Assembly: GCA_963674475.2 (NCBI GenBank)
Contig: CAXXFQ010000026.1
Coordinates: 1 to 25,575 of the forward strand
Length of the DNA stretch: 25,575 nt
Reading direction: 5' to 3'
From: CAXXFQ01 sp963674475
GTDB taxonomy: Bacteria; Planctomycetota; Planctomycetia; Pirellulales; Thermoguttaceae
Notes under the pieces: model-generated
Told to the model about the DNA's origin: nothing
Seen by the model: only the letters and a program-made list of their open reading frames with translations
Database searches by the model: none
Translations under genes and position numbers: made by a program
Shown here: positions 1 through 9,000 of the stretch, one piece after another
How positions within the stretch are numbered: position 1 is the stretch's first letter
How the letters are laid out: the number at the start of each line of letters is the position of its first letter

Positions 1-104
1 ACACCGGCCCACCGCCGCAGTTTCTCCCTGAAGAGCAGTTAAAACACCAGGTCATTGGGGAAGGATCGCCGATTTTCAGGTTCTTTCCGCTTTCAGCCGT
101 TCTT

Positions 105-1505
105 TTATTTCTCCTGAAAGAATGGGTCAACTTTTTCCTTGGATGGAGGGCTGTCCAGCAAGGAGATCAGTACCAGGGCCAATACGGAAACGGTTATCGC
201 GGGGAGGACCGCATCTATTGAGACAGGGCCCAGCCATTTCCATAACAATGTGACCAGGGTTCCGGAAACAATTGAAGCAACCGCGCCCTTCCCGGTAGCC
301 CTTCGCCAGAAAAAAGCAGCGATAAGGGCTGGTGTAATCGCAGCGCCGTAAATTGTATATGCCAGAAGGGCCACTGAAAGAAAATTTTCCGACAGAGTTG
401 CCAGCCAGTACGAGACTACGCCGGCTCCCACCACAGACAGCCGGAGCAGAATTACCATGCTTCTCTCAGAGGCTCCGGGATTCAGAAACCGCTGGTAAAT
501 ATCCCGAACCAGCGCGGTGGACGGAGAAAGCAGGTAGCTTCCAGCCGTGGAAAGCACTATGGCCATTATTGCTGTCAGCAGCAGTGCACCCAGAGCCGGC
601 GGAAGAAAATCCCGGGCAGCGTAGGCTATAACCCTTCCCGGTATATCCAGGTCAGGTTCCAGAGCGCTTGCTATCCAGGCCGTGAATATAATCGCCATTT
701 CCATGACCGAGACCCCGGCAAGGGTCCAGAGAATCGCCCTTCGCGCCGTACCGGCATTTCTTGCTGAAAAGAATCTCTGGTACATGTTGGCATCGCCCAG
801 CACCAGCAGGATGGCCGGCAGCGTCAGGCCCAGGGCTTCAACAAAACCTATGGGCCCAAAAAAATCGAAGTGAGAAGAATCCAGGGCCTTTGACATGCCG
901 GCTAAGCCCCCGGCACGGTAATAAAATACCGGCATGGTCACAAGAATCCCGGTAATAATGGTGATTCCCTGGATAAGACCAATCCTGGCAATGGAAACCA
1001 TCCCGGCAACAGCGGTATAGAGGATTATGAATACAGCAGCAAGAATCACAGCGGTGTCATAGGAAATTTCGGGTAAAACCAGGTTGAGCACCGCACCGGC
1101 AGCGCGGTACTGATAGGAAACTATCGTCAAATAAGCTGTGATCAGGGCAATTACCCCGAATACCCTGGCCGCGGCATTGTACCGTTTTTCCAGAAGATCC
1201 TGGATCGTGATCTGTTCCAGGCCCCTCACCCGGGCGGCAAGAAAGCTCAGGATGGCAATCCCAACCAGGGAACCTAAGGGGATGACAACCGCGGCTACCC
1301 CTACTTCATAAGTTTTTTCAGCATTGCCAAAAATACTTCCGGTGCCAATCCAGGTGGCAAGCATGGTTCCAAAAAGGACAAAGGTATTCAATGAGCGGCC
1401 GGCAACGGAGAAATCTTCCTGGGTGGATACCTTGCGGACACCGATAAATCCTATAAATACCAGGGCCAGCAAGTAAGTTCCCATGACTAAGGCATAAATA
1501 TTCAC
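105..1505 (-). CDS. Sodium:solute symporter (SSS) family transporter
   Basis: Integral inner-membrane transporter of the sodium:solute symporter family, 466 residues, about the usual family length. The protein is a run of hydrophobic helices. The family-typical segment DFSVAGRSL (residues 31-39) leads into the first core helices, with GTGSIFG at 54-60. The start is GTG at 1505, preceded by AGGGAGAAA at good spacing. It lies 68 bp downstream of the HAD phosphatase on the same strand, so the two may be co-transcribed. The substrate cannot be read from the sequence: pantothenate, proline, sugar and carboxylate carriers all share this fold. Family assignment is firm; specificity is unknown. Confidence 0.88.
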   Translation of the reverse strand: MNIYALVMGTYLLALVFIGFIGVRKVSTQEDFSVAGRSLNTFVLFGTMLATWIGTGSIFGNAEKTYEVGVAAVVIPLGSLVGIAILSFLAARVRGLEQITIQDLLEKRYNAAARVFGVIALITAYLTIVSYQYRAAGAVLNLVLPEISYDTAVILAAVFIILYTAVAGMVSIARIGLIQGITIITGILVTMPVFYYRAGGLAGMSKALDSSHFDFFGPIGFVEALGLTLPAILLVLGDANMYQRFFSARNAGTARRAILWTLAGVSVMEMAIIFTAWIASALEPDLDIPGRVIAYAARDFLPPALGALLLTAIMAIVLSTAGSYLLSPSTALVRDIYQRFLNPGASERSMVILLRLSVVGAGVVSYWLATLSENFLSVALLAYTIYGAAITPALIAAFFWRRATGKGAVASIVSGTLVTLLWKWLGPVSIDAVLPAITVSVLALVLISLLDSPPSKEKVDPFFQEK

Positions 1506-1573
1506 GTTGCTGTTTTCTCCCTAAATAACAGTCCTCATTTACCTGCCGGGTCTACCATTCAAGCCCGGACACC

Positions 1574-2244
1574 TTAACCGCCCTGCCTGAGCAGAAGGTC
1601 GAATACCTCCCGGAGTTCTTCCGGGCTTTCTACTATATGTTCCGGTTTCGCAATGGAAAGCCGTTCGCGTCCATGCCAACCCCAGGCTGCGCCTATCCTC
1701 TTAACCCTGGCCTTGCGGGCTTCACGCATATCTCCCAGAGTGTCTCCGATGTAGAAGGGTGCCCGGTCGCGATGCAGCTTCCTGATCCGCCGGATGCTTT
1801 TCACCTTGCTGCGCTCAACATCAGAGCCGATGATCTGGCGGACACCTCTTATCCCATGCCGGGCACAGAACTGGGCAACCGTAGCCGCCCGGTTTCCCGT
1901 AATAATGTAAACAGGGACAGATTCCGCCAGTCTGTTAACAACCTCAACAATCCCGGAAAAGGATCAATGCGCTGGTACACCTCTTCCTGGTGGGATTTGA
2001 ACCTGTTTCCCAGCCATTTCAGCTTTCCCATAGGAAAACCGGCTGCCGTGAGCCTGAGAAATACATTGCCGTCCAGGAGAGATATCAGTTCCTCCCTGGT
2101 TTTAATTCCGGTAAATCCAACTTCGGAAAAAACCATTTCAATTTCAGGCAGAACCGCTTCCAGGGAATTGCAGATAACCCCATCAAAATCAAACATCATC
2201 AGAGGAGGCCTATTACCACTGGAGAAAAATCTTTCAAGCAGCAT
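1574..2244 (-). CDS. HAD-superfamily phosphatase (phosphoglycolate phosphatase-like), frameshifted
   Basis: Cytosolic HAD hydrolase; the nearest familiar relatives are Gph-like phosphatases acting on small phosphorylated metabolites. The N-terminal part carries motif I DFDGV (D19, D21). The C-terminal part carries motif IV YIGDTLGD. The two parts are in different frames. The first frame runs from 2244 to a stop near 1849. The second frame reads VPVYIITGNRAATV (the motif II threonine/GN region) and then runs on to 1574. Adding one base to the A4 run at 1957-1960 (T4 on the coding strand) joins them into one 223-residue protein of normal length. A plausible ribosome site, AGGAAG, lies about 12 nt before the start. 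The gene is probably intact in the organism (see the frameshift finding). Substrate unknown. Confidence 0.75.
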
Positions 2245-2453
2245 ATCTATGTTATCTTCCTGCTCTTCAAAAAGTAATAAAAAGTTTAAGGGACCTGCAG
2301 GCCCGTCTGACAGCCGGCCCGCTCCTTATTGTGAACAAATAACTATACATTAGAAAATATTCCATTGCCACAATCCGGCGGGAAGCACTCATTCGGCACG
2401 CCCACCCTGCTATGCATCCCCGCAAGGCCGCTCCAGGCCGGCCCGAAAGCTTC

Positions 2454-2521
2454 ACATTTCAAAGCGTTGCAGGGCTGTTGCGTGCAACGCTTTGAAATGT
2501 TGCGCGCAACAGCGCTGCAAC
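2454..2521. promoter_or_regulatory. Nested inverted repeats, probable activator binding sites (UAS)
   Basis: Two overlapping symmetries are visible. An 18-bp perfect inverted repeat has arms at 2454-2471 and 2483-2500, with an 11-nt centre. A second, 23-bp near-perfect inverted repeat has arms at 2466-2488 and 2499-2521, with 2 mismatches and a 10-nt centre. Inside lie two dyads of the form TGTTGC-N2-GCAAC: an imperfect one at 2476-2489 and a perfect 14-mer at 2498-2511. Their centres are 22 bp apart, about two helical turns, so they would sit on the same DNA face. The block is roughly 140-170 bp upstream of the -24/-12 promoter, the usual place for an enhancer-binding protein. Confidence 0.7.
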
Positions 2522-2640
2522 CATGGTGTTTTCCTGCGAGGATATTTTTTCCTGAATCCCCCCATCGTAATCTATTGTTGATAGGCATTTTATTTACTCA
2601 TATCAGGATTGTTCAGGATTTTGTCATGTCATAGAGAACT

Positions 2641-2657
2641 TTGGCACAGCCTTTGCA
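2641..2657 (+). promoter_or_regulatory. Sigma-54 (-24/-12) promoter
   Basis: TTGGCAC, then four bases, then TTTGCA. The GG at 2643-2644 and GC at 2655-2656 are separated by exactly 10 bases. This is essentially the sigma-54 consensus. It points toward the thioredoxin gene, whose start codon is 57 bp downstream, and it lies downstream of the dyads at 2454-2521. Expression should therefore need RpoN and an AAA+ activator; one such activator is encoded at 3785-5200. Confidence 0.85.
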
Positions 2658-2713
2658 TATCTGAAGGAGTGGAATAAAAACAATATATAAGTAATTAAGA
2701 AAGGCTAAAATAG

Positions 2714-3034
2714 ATGAAAGACTCAGTAATTGAACTCAACGATGAAAATTTCAAGGAAAATATCGGTTCAGGGGTCACCCTGGTGGACTTCTGGGCTCCC
2801 TGGTGCGGCCCCTGCATGATGCAGGGACCCATTGTCGAAGAGCTGGCGGGCAAGGTTGAAGGAAAAGCCAGGGTGGCGAAGGTAAACGTGGATGAATCGA
2901 TGCAGACTGCGATTCAGTACAGAATTCAGTCCATACCGACATTGATGATCTTTAAAGACGGGGAAATTGCCAATCAGCTCATAGGCCTGCATACTGAAGA
3001 GCAGCTTCTGTCAGCTGTTAACGAAGTGTCCTAG
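2714..3034 (+). CDS. trxA: Thioredoxin
   Basis: Small cytosolic dithiol oxidoreductase of 106 residues, the standard single-domain length. The active site is W30-C-G-P-C34, and the cis-proline loop is SIPT with P75. The FKDGE turn and VNVDE strand are typical of the family. It has no signal peptide. It is the first gene of a three-gene unit (thioredoxin, OsmC-like, FmdB-like) behind a sigma-54 promoter. The OsmC-like gene starts 12 bp after its stop. A likely role is to recycle the neighbouring OsmC-type peroxidase, but that pairing is inferred from gene order. It is probably not the housekeeping thioredoxin, since its expression depends on an activator. Confidence 0.93.
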   Translation: MKDSVIELNDENFKENIGSGVTLVDFWAPWCGPCMMQGPIVEELAGKVEGKARVAKVNVDESMQTAIQYRIQSIPTLMIFKDGEIANQLIGLHTEEQLLSAVNEVS

Positions 3035-3046
3035 AAGGAGGATTCC

Positions 3047-3484
3047 ATGTGGAAATTTGAAACTACTTTGTCCTGGACTTCAGGAAAGGAAGGCTCTCTC
3101 CACTCGGGGGGAAAGCCCGAGGTAAAGGTGGCAACACCACCTGAATTCGGGGGCCCGCAGAACATCTGGACTCCCGAAGATCTTCTGGCCGGTGCAGTGG
3201 GCAGCTGTGTGATGACAACCTCCGTCTTCTTCATGGAAAAAGCGGGAGTTAAGCTGCTTTCCTACCTCAGCAATGCTTCCGCCACAATGGAAAAAACCAG
3301 GGAAGGCCTGGCCTTTACCGGGGTTTCGGTTGATGTGACCCTGTCAGTAGCAGAAGAAGAAGACATCGAAAAGGCTTACTCAGCGATGGAGAAGGCAGAA
3401 GCGGCCTGCCCGGTTTCAAAAGTTCTTAAATGCGGAGTCACCCTGAAAACCAAGGTTACAGGCCCTGCCTCCAAAGGGCGATAA
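3047..3484 (+). CDS. OsmC/Ohr-family thiol peroxidase
   Basis: OsmC-like protein of 145 residues, the usual family length. These enzymes reduce organic hydroperoxides with a pair of cysteines. Here the peroxidatic cysteine is expected in AVGSCVMTT (C54) and the resolving one in AACPVSKVLKC (C121, with C128 nearby). E44 lies in the TPEDLL segment that family members use near the active site. A strong Shine-Dalgarno sequence, AGAAGGAGG, precedes the ATG. It follows thioredoxin by 12 bp and so probably shares the sigma-54 promoter. Family assignment is firm; whether it prefers lipid or small organic peroxides is not visible. Confidence 0.88.
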   Translation: MWKFETTLSWTSGKEGSLHSGGKPEVKVATPPEFGGPQNIWTPEDLLAGAVGSCVMTTSVFFMEKAGVKLLSYLSNASATMEKTREGLAFTGVSVDVTLSVAEEEDIEKAYSAMEKAEAACPVSKVLKCGVTLKTKVTGPASKGR

Positions 3485-3516
3485 AATATAAACTGCAGCC
3501 AGGAAAAGAATAATCA

Positions 3517-3708
3517 ATGCCTATTTTCGAATACAAATGCAAGGAATGCGGAAAGAGTTTCGACCATCTGGTCCTATCCAAAAGCCAGCCCCTGCCGGAA
3601 TGCCCGGCTTGCGGCTCCAAAGACCCCGTAAAACAGGTTTCAACCTTCAGCACTTCGGGCGGTGGTTCCAAAGGTTTTTCAGGGGGCTTTTCGGGGGCGC
3701 CTACCTGA
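3517..3708 (+). CDS. FmdB-family zinc-ribbon protein
   Basis: Small protein of 63 residues that begins MPIFEYKCKECGK, the FmdB/CxxC_CXXC_SSSS signature. It has two zinc-binding pairs, C8/C11 and C29/C32, followed by a Ser/Gly-rich low-complexity tail (STSGGGSKGFSGG), as in many family members. The family was first named for a putative regulator in an amidase/formamidase operon, but its biochemical role is unsettled. It starts 32 bp after the OsmC-like gene, with AGGAAAAG as ribosome site, and ends the sigma-54 operon. It could be a redox-sensitive zinc protein, but that is inference from its neighbours. Confidence 0.85.
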   Translation: MPIFEYKCKECGKSFDHLVLSKSQPLPECPACGSKDPVKQVSTFSTSGGGSKGFSGGFSGAPT

Positions 3709-3749
3709 TCCACAACTTCCTGCTCGTAGAGCGGGTCAAAACATGATAA

Positions 3750-3774
3750 GCGGGGAAGGACTCCTCTTTCCCGC
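3750..3774. terminator. Possible bidirectional terminator hairpin
   Basis: A GC-rich stem (GCGGGGAAGG facing CTTTCCCGC, with a wobble pair) with a short loop lies between the convergent FmdB-like and sigma-54 activator genes. No long T run follows on either side, so Rho-independent function is only plausible. Confidence 0.4.
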
Positions 3775-3784
3775 CTGCATCTAT

Positions 3785-5200
3785 CTATGAGCCCTTCGGG
3801 GCATCAATATCCCAAAGCTTAAGCTTGCGCCAGACGGTAGTCCGGTCAACTCCCAGGCGGCGGGCGGCTTCTGTGCGGTTCCAGTCACAGGCCTGCAGGG
3901 TGGAAAGCAGCTTTTCCCGAGTCAGAGGGCCGGCCTGCATCCGGTAGGCCTTCCCGGCTCTCTTTCCGGCAGAGCATTCCGCGGACCCGCCTCCCGCAGA
4001 CCTTATTTCAAAGGGCAGGTCATCCAGCCTTATGCAATGATCCGGGCAGGTTACAAAAGCGTGTTCAACAGCATTCTCCAGTTCCCTGACATTTCCGGGC
4101 CAGCAGTAATCCATGATGGCCTTTCTTGCCTCCGGCAGGAGGCAGTCTATCTGTTTTCCGGTGCGCTTATTCATCCGGCGAATAAAGGACTCACAGAGAA
4201 GAGGAATGTCTACCTTGCGCTCCCGCAGAGGGGGCACTGAAACTGAAAAAACATGTATACGGTAGAAAAAATCCTCCCGGAATTTCCCTTCAGCGACCCT
4301 TTGCCGGAGGCTGCGGTGGGTAGCCGCGATTATCCGGATATCTGCCCGTCGGGTCACAGATTCTCCCACCCTTTCATATTCGTGTTCCTGAAGAACTCTC
4401 AGCAGTTTCAGCTGGATCATGGGGCTTACATCACCAATTTCATCCAGGAACAGGGTCCCGCCTTCCGCCGATTCAATCCTGCCGGCCTTGTCGTTGACTG
4501 CCCCGGTGAAAGAGCCCCTTACATGGCCGAACAATTCACTTTCAAGCAGGTTTTCTGAAAGGGCAGAACAATTTACCTTCACCAGGGGTTTGCCACTCCG
4601 GTGGCTGGCTTCATGAATGGCTTCAGCAATCAGCTCCTTGCCGGTTCCAGTTTCCCCCTCAATCAGGACATTGACATCTGAATCTCCGGCAAGTTTGATA
4701 CGCTGATAAACATCCTGCATGGGGCGGCTGTTCCCAATCAGGCGGCCCGGTCCGTTGCCTTGATCGGTCTTTTTTAAATCCAGAATCTCCTGTTCCAGTT
4801 TCCGAAGGGGGCGCAGGTCAACAAGAACCTCCAGCAACCCCACGGACCTGCCTACGGAATCCCTGATCACCCTGGTAACCTTGGACACCGGAACGGTTTC
4901 TCCCTGCCTGTTCAGGAGTGTGCATTCCAGCTCCCTGGGGCCGGGATCTCCTCCTTCCCCGGAGATGAAGCATTGTTTCTCGACATCAAGATTTCTTCCG
5001 GTTTTCGAATCCCGGAAATCCAGGATGTTGCAGGATTTGCCGATAATTTCGCTTTCAGTGTATCCGGTCAGGGCTTCCATGGCCCGGTTCCATCGCCGTA
5101 TCCGGCATCCCCGGTCCAGCACCATCAACCCATCCGGCACGGTATCAATAATAAGTTCCGCATCTACAGCTAAATCTGGCGTGTTTTCCTGGTATGCCAT
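3785..5200 (-). CDS. PAS-domain sigma-54 activator (NtrC-type enhancer-binding protein)
   Basis: Transcription activator of 471 residues. Residues about 14-135 form a PAS sensor domain rather than a phosphoreceiver. Residues about 153-385 are the AAA+ sigma-54 contact domain, with Walker A GETGTGKE (182-189), the sigma-54 loop GSFTGA (229-234), Walker B TLFLDEIG (249-256) and FREDFFYR. A Fis-type helix-turn-helix ends the protein (about 430-463, EAARRLGVDRTTVWRKLKLW). The sigma-54 loop has serine where GAFTGA is usual, a known tolerated variant. The PAS domain holds several cysteines (C57, C77, C93), so redox or ligand sensing is possible but unproven. It lies 40 bp after pcm on the same strand and faces the sigma-54-driven thioredoxin operon, its most likely target. 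Confidence 0.92.
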   Translation of the reverse strand: MAYQENTPDLAVDAELIIDTVPDGLMVLDRGCRIRRWNRAMEALTGYTESEIIGKSCNILDFRDSKTGRNLDVEKQCFISGEGGDPGPRELECTLLNRQGETVPVSKVTRVIRDSVGRSVGLLEVLVDLRPLRKLEQEILDLKKTDQGNGPGRLIGNSRPMQDVYQRIKLAGDSDVNVLIEGETGTGKELIAEAIHEASHRSGKPLVKVNCSALSENLLESELFGHVRGSFTGAVNDKAGRIESAEGGTLFLDEIGDVSPMIQLKLLRVLQEHEYERVGESVTRRADIRIIAATHRSLRQRVAEGKFREDFFYRIHVFSVSVPPLRERKVDIPLLCESFIRRMNKRTGKQIDCLLPEARKAIMDYCWPGNVRELENAVEHAFVTCPDHCIRLDDLPFEIRSAGGGSAECSAGKRAGKAYRMQAGPLTREKLLSTLQACDWNRTEAARRLGVDRTTVWRKLKLWDIDAPKGS

Positions 5201-5239
5201 TTCACCTTTTTCGAATCTTCCCTGTCGCGGGGCCTTGAT

Positions 5240-5963
5240 TCAGTACTTCACTCCGTTCTCATCAATCATCGGCACAAACCTCACCGGAAGCACCTCACTG
5301 CGGACCAGCTCACCCTTAATTTTCCTCAACAACACCAGTTCCTGGCCAAACCTGGCATCGACCGGAATTATCATTCTGCCACCTTCGGCCAGCTGTTCCT
5401 GGAGGGGGCCCGGGACATCAGAAGGCGCGCAGGTGACAATTATGGCATCAAACGGGGCATGTTCCTTCCATCCCTGGTACCCGTCGCCAGCCCGGACATG
5501 CACAGAGGAATACCCGTTTTTTTTCCAGTGCCACAGCCGCTCCTCCGGCCAGGATCCTGTTCACCTCGATGGTCCAGACATTATCACAGATTTCAGCCAG
5601 GACAGCAGCCTGGTATCCTGAACCCGTTCCGACCTCCAGTACCTTCTCATCTTTCCGCAATCTCAGGATTTCGGTCATAAAGGCGACAACATAAGGCTGC
5701 GATATCGTCTGCCCCTCTCCAATCGGCAGCGGCCTGTCAGCATAGGCAAAAGACCGGTACTGTTCGGGGACAAACTGGTGGCGCTCCACTTTTCTCATGG
5801 CTTCCAGGACCCTCTGGTCGCTAATGCCCCTGGCGGCAATCTGCTCCTCCACCATTTTCATTCTAGCCTCCGTGGACTCATCGGGCCCGGCCTCATCAGC
5901 CAGGCAGCCACTGGAGATTACACTGACCTGAAACAAAAACAACAGAAACAGTCTTGTTATCAT
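5240..5963 (-). CDS. pcm: Exported protein-L-isoaspartate O-methyltransferase, frameshifted
   Basis: SAM-dependent enzyme that methylates isoaspartyl residues in damaged proteins. The N-terminal frame has GQTISQPYVVA, typical of Pcm, and the SAM loop VLEVGTGSGYQ. The C-terminal frame has VRAGDGYQGW, HAPFDAIIVT and GGRMIIPV. The two frames are joined by removing one base from the T8 run at 5517-5524 (A8 on the coding strand), giving about 240 residues. I prefer the ATG at 5963, which has GGACAGGG just upstream, over the GTG at 5978. The protein then starts with a clear signal peptide (MITRLFLLFLFQVSVISSGC) ending near a weak lipobox cysteine, C20. That implies repair of envelope proteins, unlike cytosolic Pcm. 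It lies between the hybrid kinase (73 bp upstream) and the sigma-54 activator. Confidence 0.82.
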
Positions 5964-6036
5964 AATAACCCTGTCCACCAGTCAGCTACACGTCGAAGCC
6001 GAGGTGTTGGCCTGCCTTATGATTATTCAAATCCAT

Positions 6037-9000
6037 TTAATCCTGTTTCTTATCAAGGGCGTTCCTGACCTTAACGGCCAGAGCCTTCCGGGTAAAAGGT
6101 TTCTGAATGAAATTCAGCCCATCATCAAGAACACCCCGATTGGCAATCACATCAGCCGTGTATCCTGACATGAAAAGGACCTTAATATCAGGGTAAAGCT
6201 CCAACAACCTGTTGGCAAGATCCCGGCCGTTCATCCCCGGCATGACCACGTCGGTTATGAGCATATCTATCCCGCCGGTAAGCCCGGAAACCATTTCCAA
6301 TCCCTTCTCCGGCGAATCCGTTGTCAATACCTTGTATCCAAGTTTTTCGAGCATTTTTGAGATCATCTTCATGATGGCGTCCTCATCCTCAACCAGCAGA
6401 ATGGTTTCTCCGCTTCCTGTGGGGATCACCTCATCGCTCGTAACACTTTCCATATTCCCTGCGCCTTTGTGGCAAGGAAGATAGAGTTTAAAGCATGTTC
6501 CTTTACCTGGTTCGCTGTAGACATTTATTTGTCCGCTGTTCTGTTTGACGATACCGTAAACCGTAGCCAGTCCCAAACCGGTACCAACTGCCATCTCCTT
6601 GGTTGTAAAGAAGGGCTCAAAGACACTTTCAAGGGTTTCCTGGTCCATTCCGCAGCCGTTGTCTTTGACCGTAAGCAAAATAAATTCGCCAGGAGCAAAC
6701 CCGGGATGAATGGCAACATAAGTTTCATCCAGGGTCACCTTCACTGTTTTTATGGAAATCTTCCCTCCCCCTCTGATGGCATCCCTGGCATTGACGCACA
6801 GATTGACAAGGATCTGGTCAATCTGTGAAGGATCCATCCGGATCTGGCAAAGGCCCTCGCCGGGCCGCCAATCCAGCTCTATATCCTCACCAATCAACCT
6901 GTCCAGGAAACTAATCATTCCCGAAATGGCTTTGTTGATGTCCATAACTACAGGTGAAATTGTCTGCCTGCGGGCAAAAGCGAGAAGCTGCCTTGTGATA
7001 TCCCTGGAACGGGCGGCGGCAGTGAGGATTTCCTCAAGATTTGCATGCAGCGAATGATCCGGGGAAACCTGTTCCTTTGCCATTTCAGCATAACCCAGTA
7101 TCACGCTCAGCATATTGTTGAAGTCATGGGCCACTCCTCCGGCAAGACGGCCCACGGATTCCATCCTCTGGGCCTGTATCAACTGCTCATGAAGCTTTTC
7201 TTTTTCCTCCTCCTGTCTCTTGCGTTCGGTTATGTCCTGCAGGAATCCTACAAGGCGGCAAACCTTACCATCCGGTCCTGTATCAGGCCGGCCGCTGGCT
7301 AGGCAGTAGCGAATTTCCCCATTTTTCCTGATTGCCCGGAGTTCAATCTCGTAAGGTCTTTTATCTTTCAGACAGGCATCAACAGCCTCTTTAAGCCGCT
7401 GCATATCCTCAGGAAGATATAACTTTGAATGGTTAGCAAATGAAGGCGCACCTTCGGCCGGATCAAGCCCCACGATGCTGAACAGCTCCTCTGACCAGGT
7501 CACCTGGTCCCGGCTGATATCCCATTCCCAGCTGCCTACATGGGCAATGCTCTCAGTACGGGCCAGCATTGCTCTCTGCCTCAGCAATTCATCCTCAGCC
7601 TTCTTTCGCTCGGTGATGTCATGGGCCCGTCCGTAGAGAACAATCTTGTCACCTATTCTGTATTTGATCCCGCTTATCTCCACAGGGAACAAGGCCCCGT
7701 TCTTCTTCTTATGCGAACTTTCAAATAGCAGCGGCTGTTCTTCCGGACGATCCTTCCAGAATTTTATAAATTCCTCAAGAGGGTAGTTGGGATCAATATC
7801 TTCTATTGAAAGTCCGAGGATTTCTTCTTTTGTCCTGCCCAGCATCCGGCAGGCCACAGAATTAGCTTCAGCAATAATGCCATCATCCAGTGCAATCAGA
7901 TATATGGCGTCGGAAGCGGCTTCAAAAAGGTTCCGGTACTTCGCATTACTCTCCCTCAATGTTTCCTCAGCCTGCCTGCGCTCGGTGATGTCCTGCAGGA
8001 ACCCTACAAGGCGACTGACCGGCTCTCCGGGCTCACTCTCGGCCCGGCCGCTGTCAATGCAATACCTTTTCTCTCCATCAGGCCTTTTTATCTGGACCTC
8101 CAGTTCGTAAGGGATTCCCTTTTCCCGGCAGGCTTCGACCGCCTTACGGAGCCGTTTCATATCCTCAGGTGTGTATATCTTCGACTGTTCTGAAAAGGAA
8201 GGCGCGCCTTCAGCCGGGTCAAGCCCGGTTATGTTGAACAGCTCCTCTGACCATGTCACCTGGTCCCGGCTAATATCCCATTCCCAGCTGCCCAAATGGG
8301 CAATGCTCTCAGTGCGGGCCAGCATTGTCCTCTGGCGGCGCAGCTCCTCCTCGGTCTTTTTCAGCTCGGTAATGTCCACCCACTGACACACGATGTGGCT
8401 CATTCCCCCGCTGGAAGTCATAATCGGGTACAGCGCCGCGTCGATATATAAATCCCTTGCGGCCAAAAACCCTTCTTCCCCTGCGTCTGCCGCCTTCCAG
8501 GGAATCGAGAAGCGAATGGGCAGGCCCTTTTTTAAGCTGGCCCTTGCCTTGGAAAGGATGTCCTGTTTTTTAAGATTTTCGTCCCTGAACACATTGTAAT
8601 TTCCAAGAATCTGCTCATCTGTCAGGCGCAGCGTTTCAAGAAGAGCACGGTTGGTTTTGATTACAGTTCCTTCAGAATCGGCTACCCACATAGGGTAAGG
8701 ACTGTGGTCAATGATTGAGTCAGAAAACTTCTTATGGGCCCGGAGTTCTTCCTCTGTCTTTTTGCGAGTGGTGATATTTATGGCTACTTCAATGGCCCCG
8801 ATGATATTATTTTTTTCATCTTTGATCGGTTCGGCCTTGGAAAGCCAGGAACCCTGTGATTCGGGCCATTGGTCCTGACTGGATGGTGTTAACTCCGCCT
8901 CGGCAGGCTCTCCGGAATCCAGCGCCACGAGGACCGGACAATTTCGGCATGGTTTTTTCAGGCCCCATACTGAATAGCACTTTTTCCCTTCAATCTCAGA

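Noticed and set aside
1..56. Partial cysteine-containing frame on the minus strand (MTWCFNCSSGRNCGGGP, running off the window)
   Set aside because: No ribosome site and only about 18 codons visible; it could be the start of a gene beyond the edge but cannot be supported.
1637..2353. Long plus-strand open frame (238 codons) opposite the HAD gene
   Set aside because: It lies antisense to recognisable HAD motifs, has no ribosome site and reads as unlikely protein; it stays open by chance.
2714..3708. Selenoprotein hidden in the redox operon, suggested by the presence of selC
   Set aside because: Thioredoxin keeps CGPC and the OsmC-like cysteines are encoded as Cys; no in-frame TGA with continuing homology was seen after any of the three stops.
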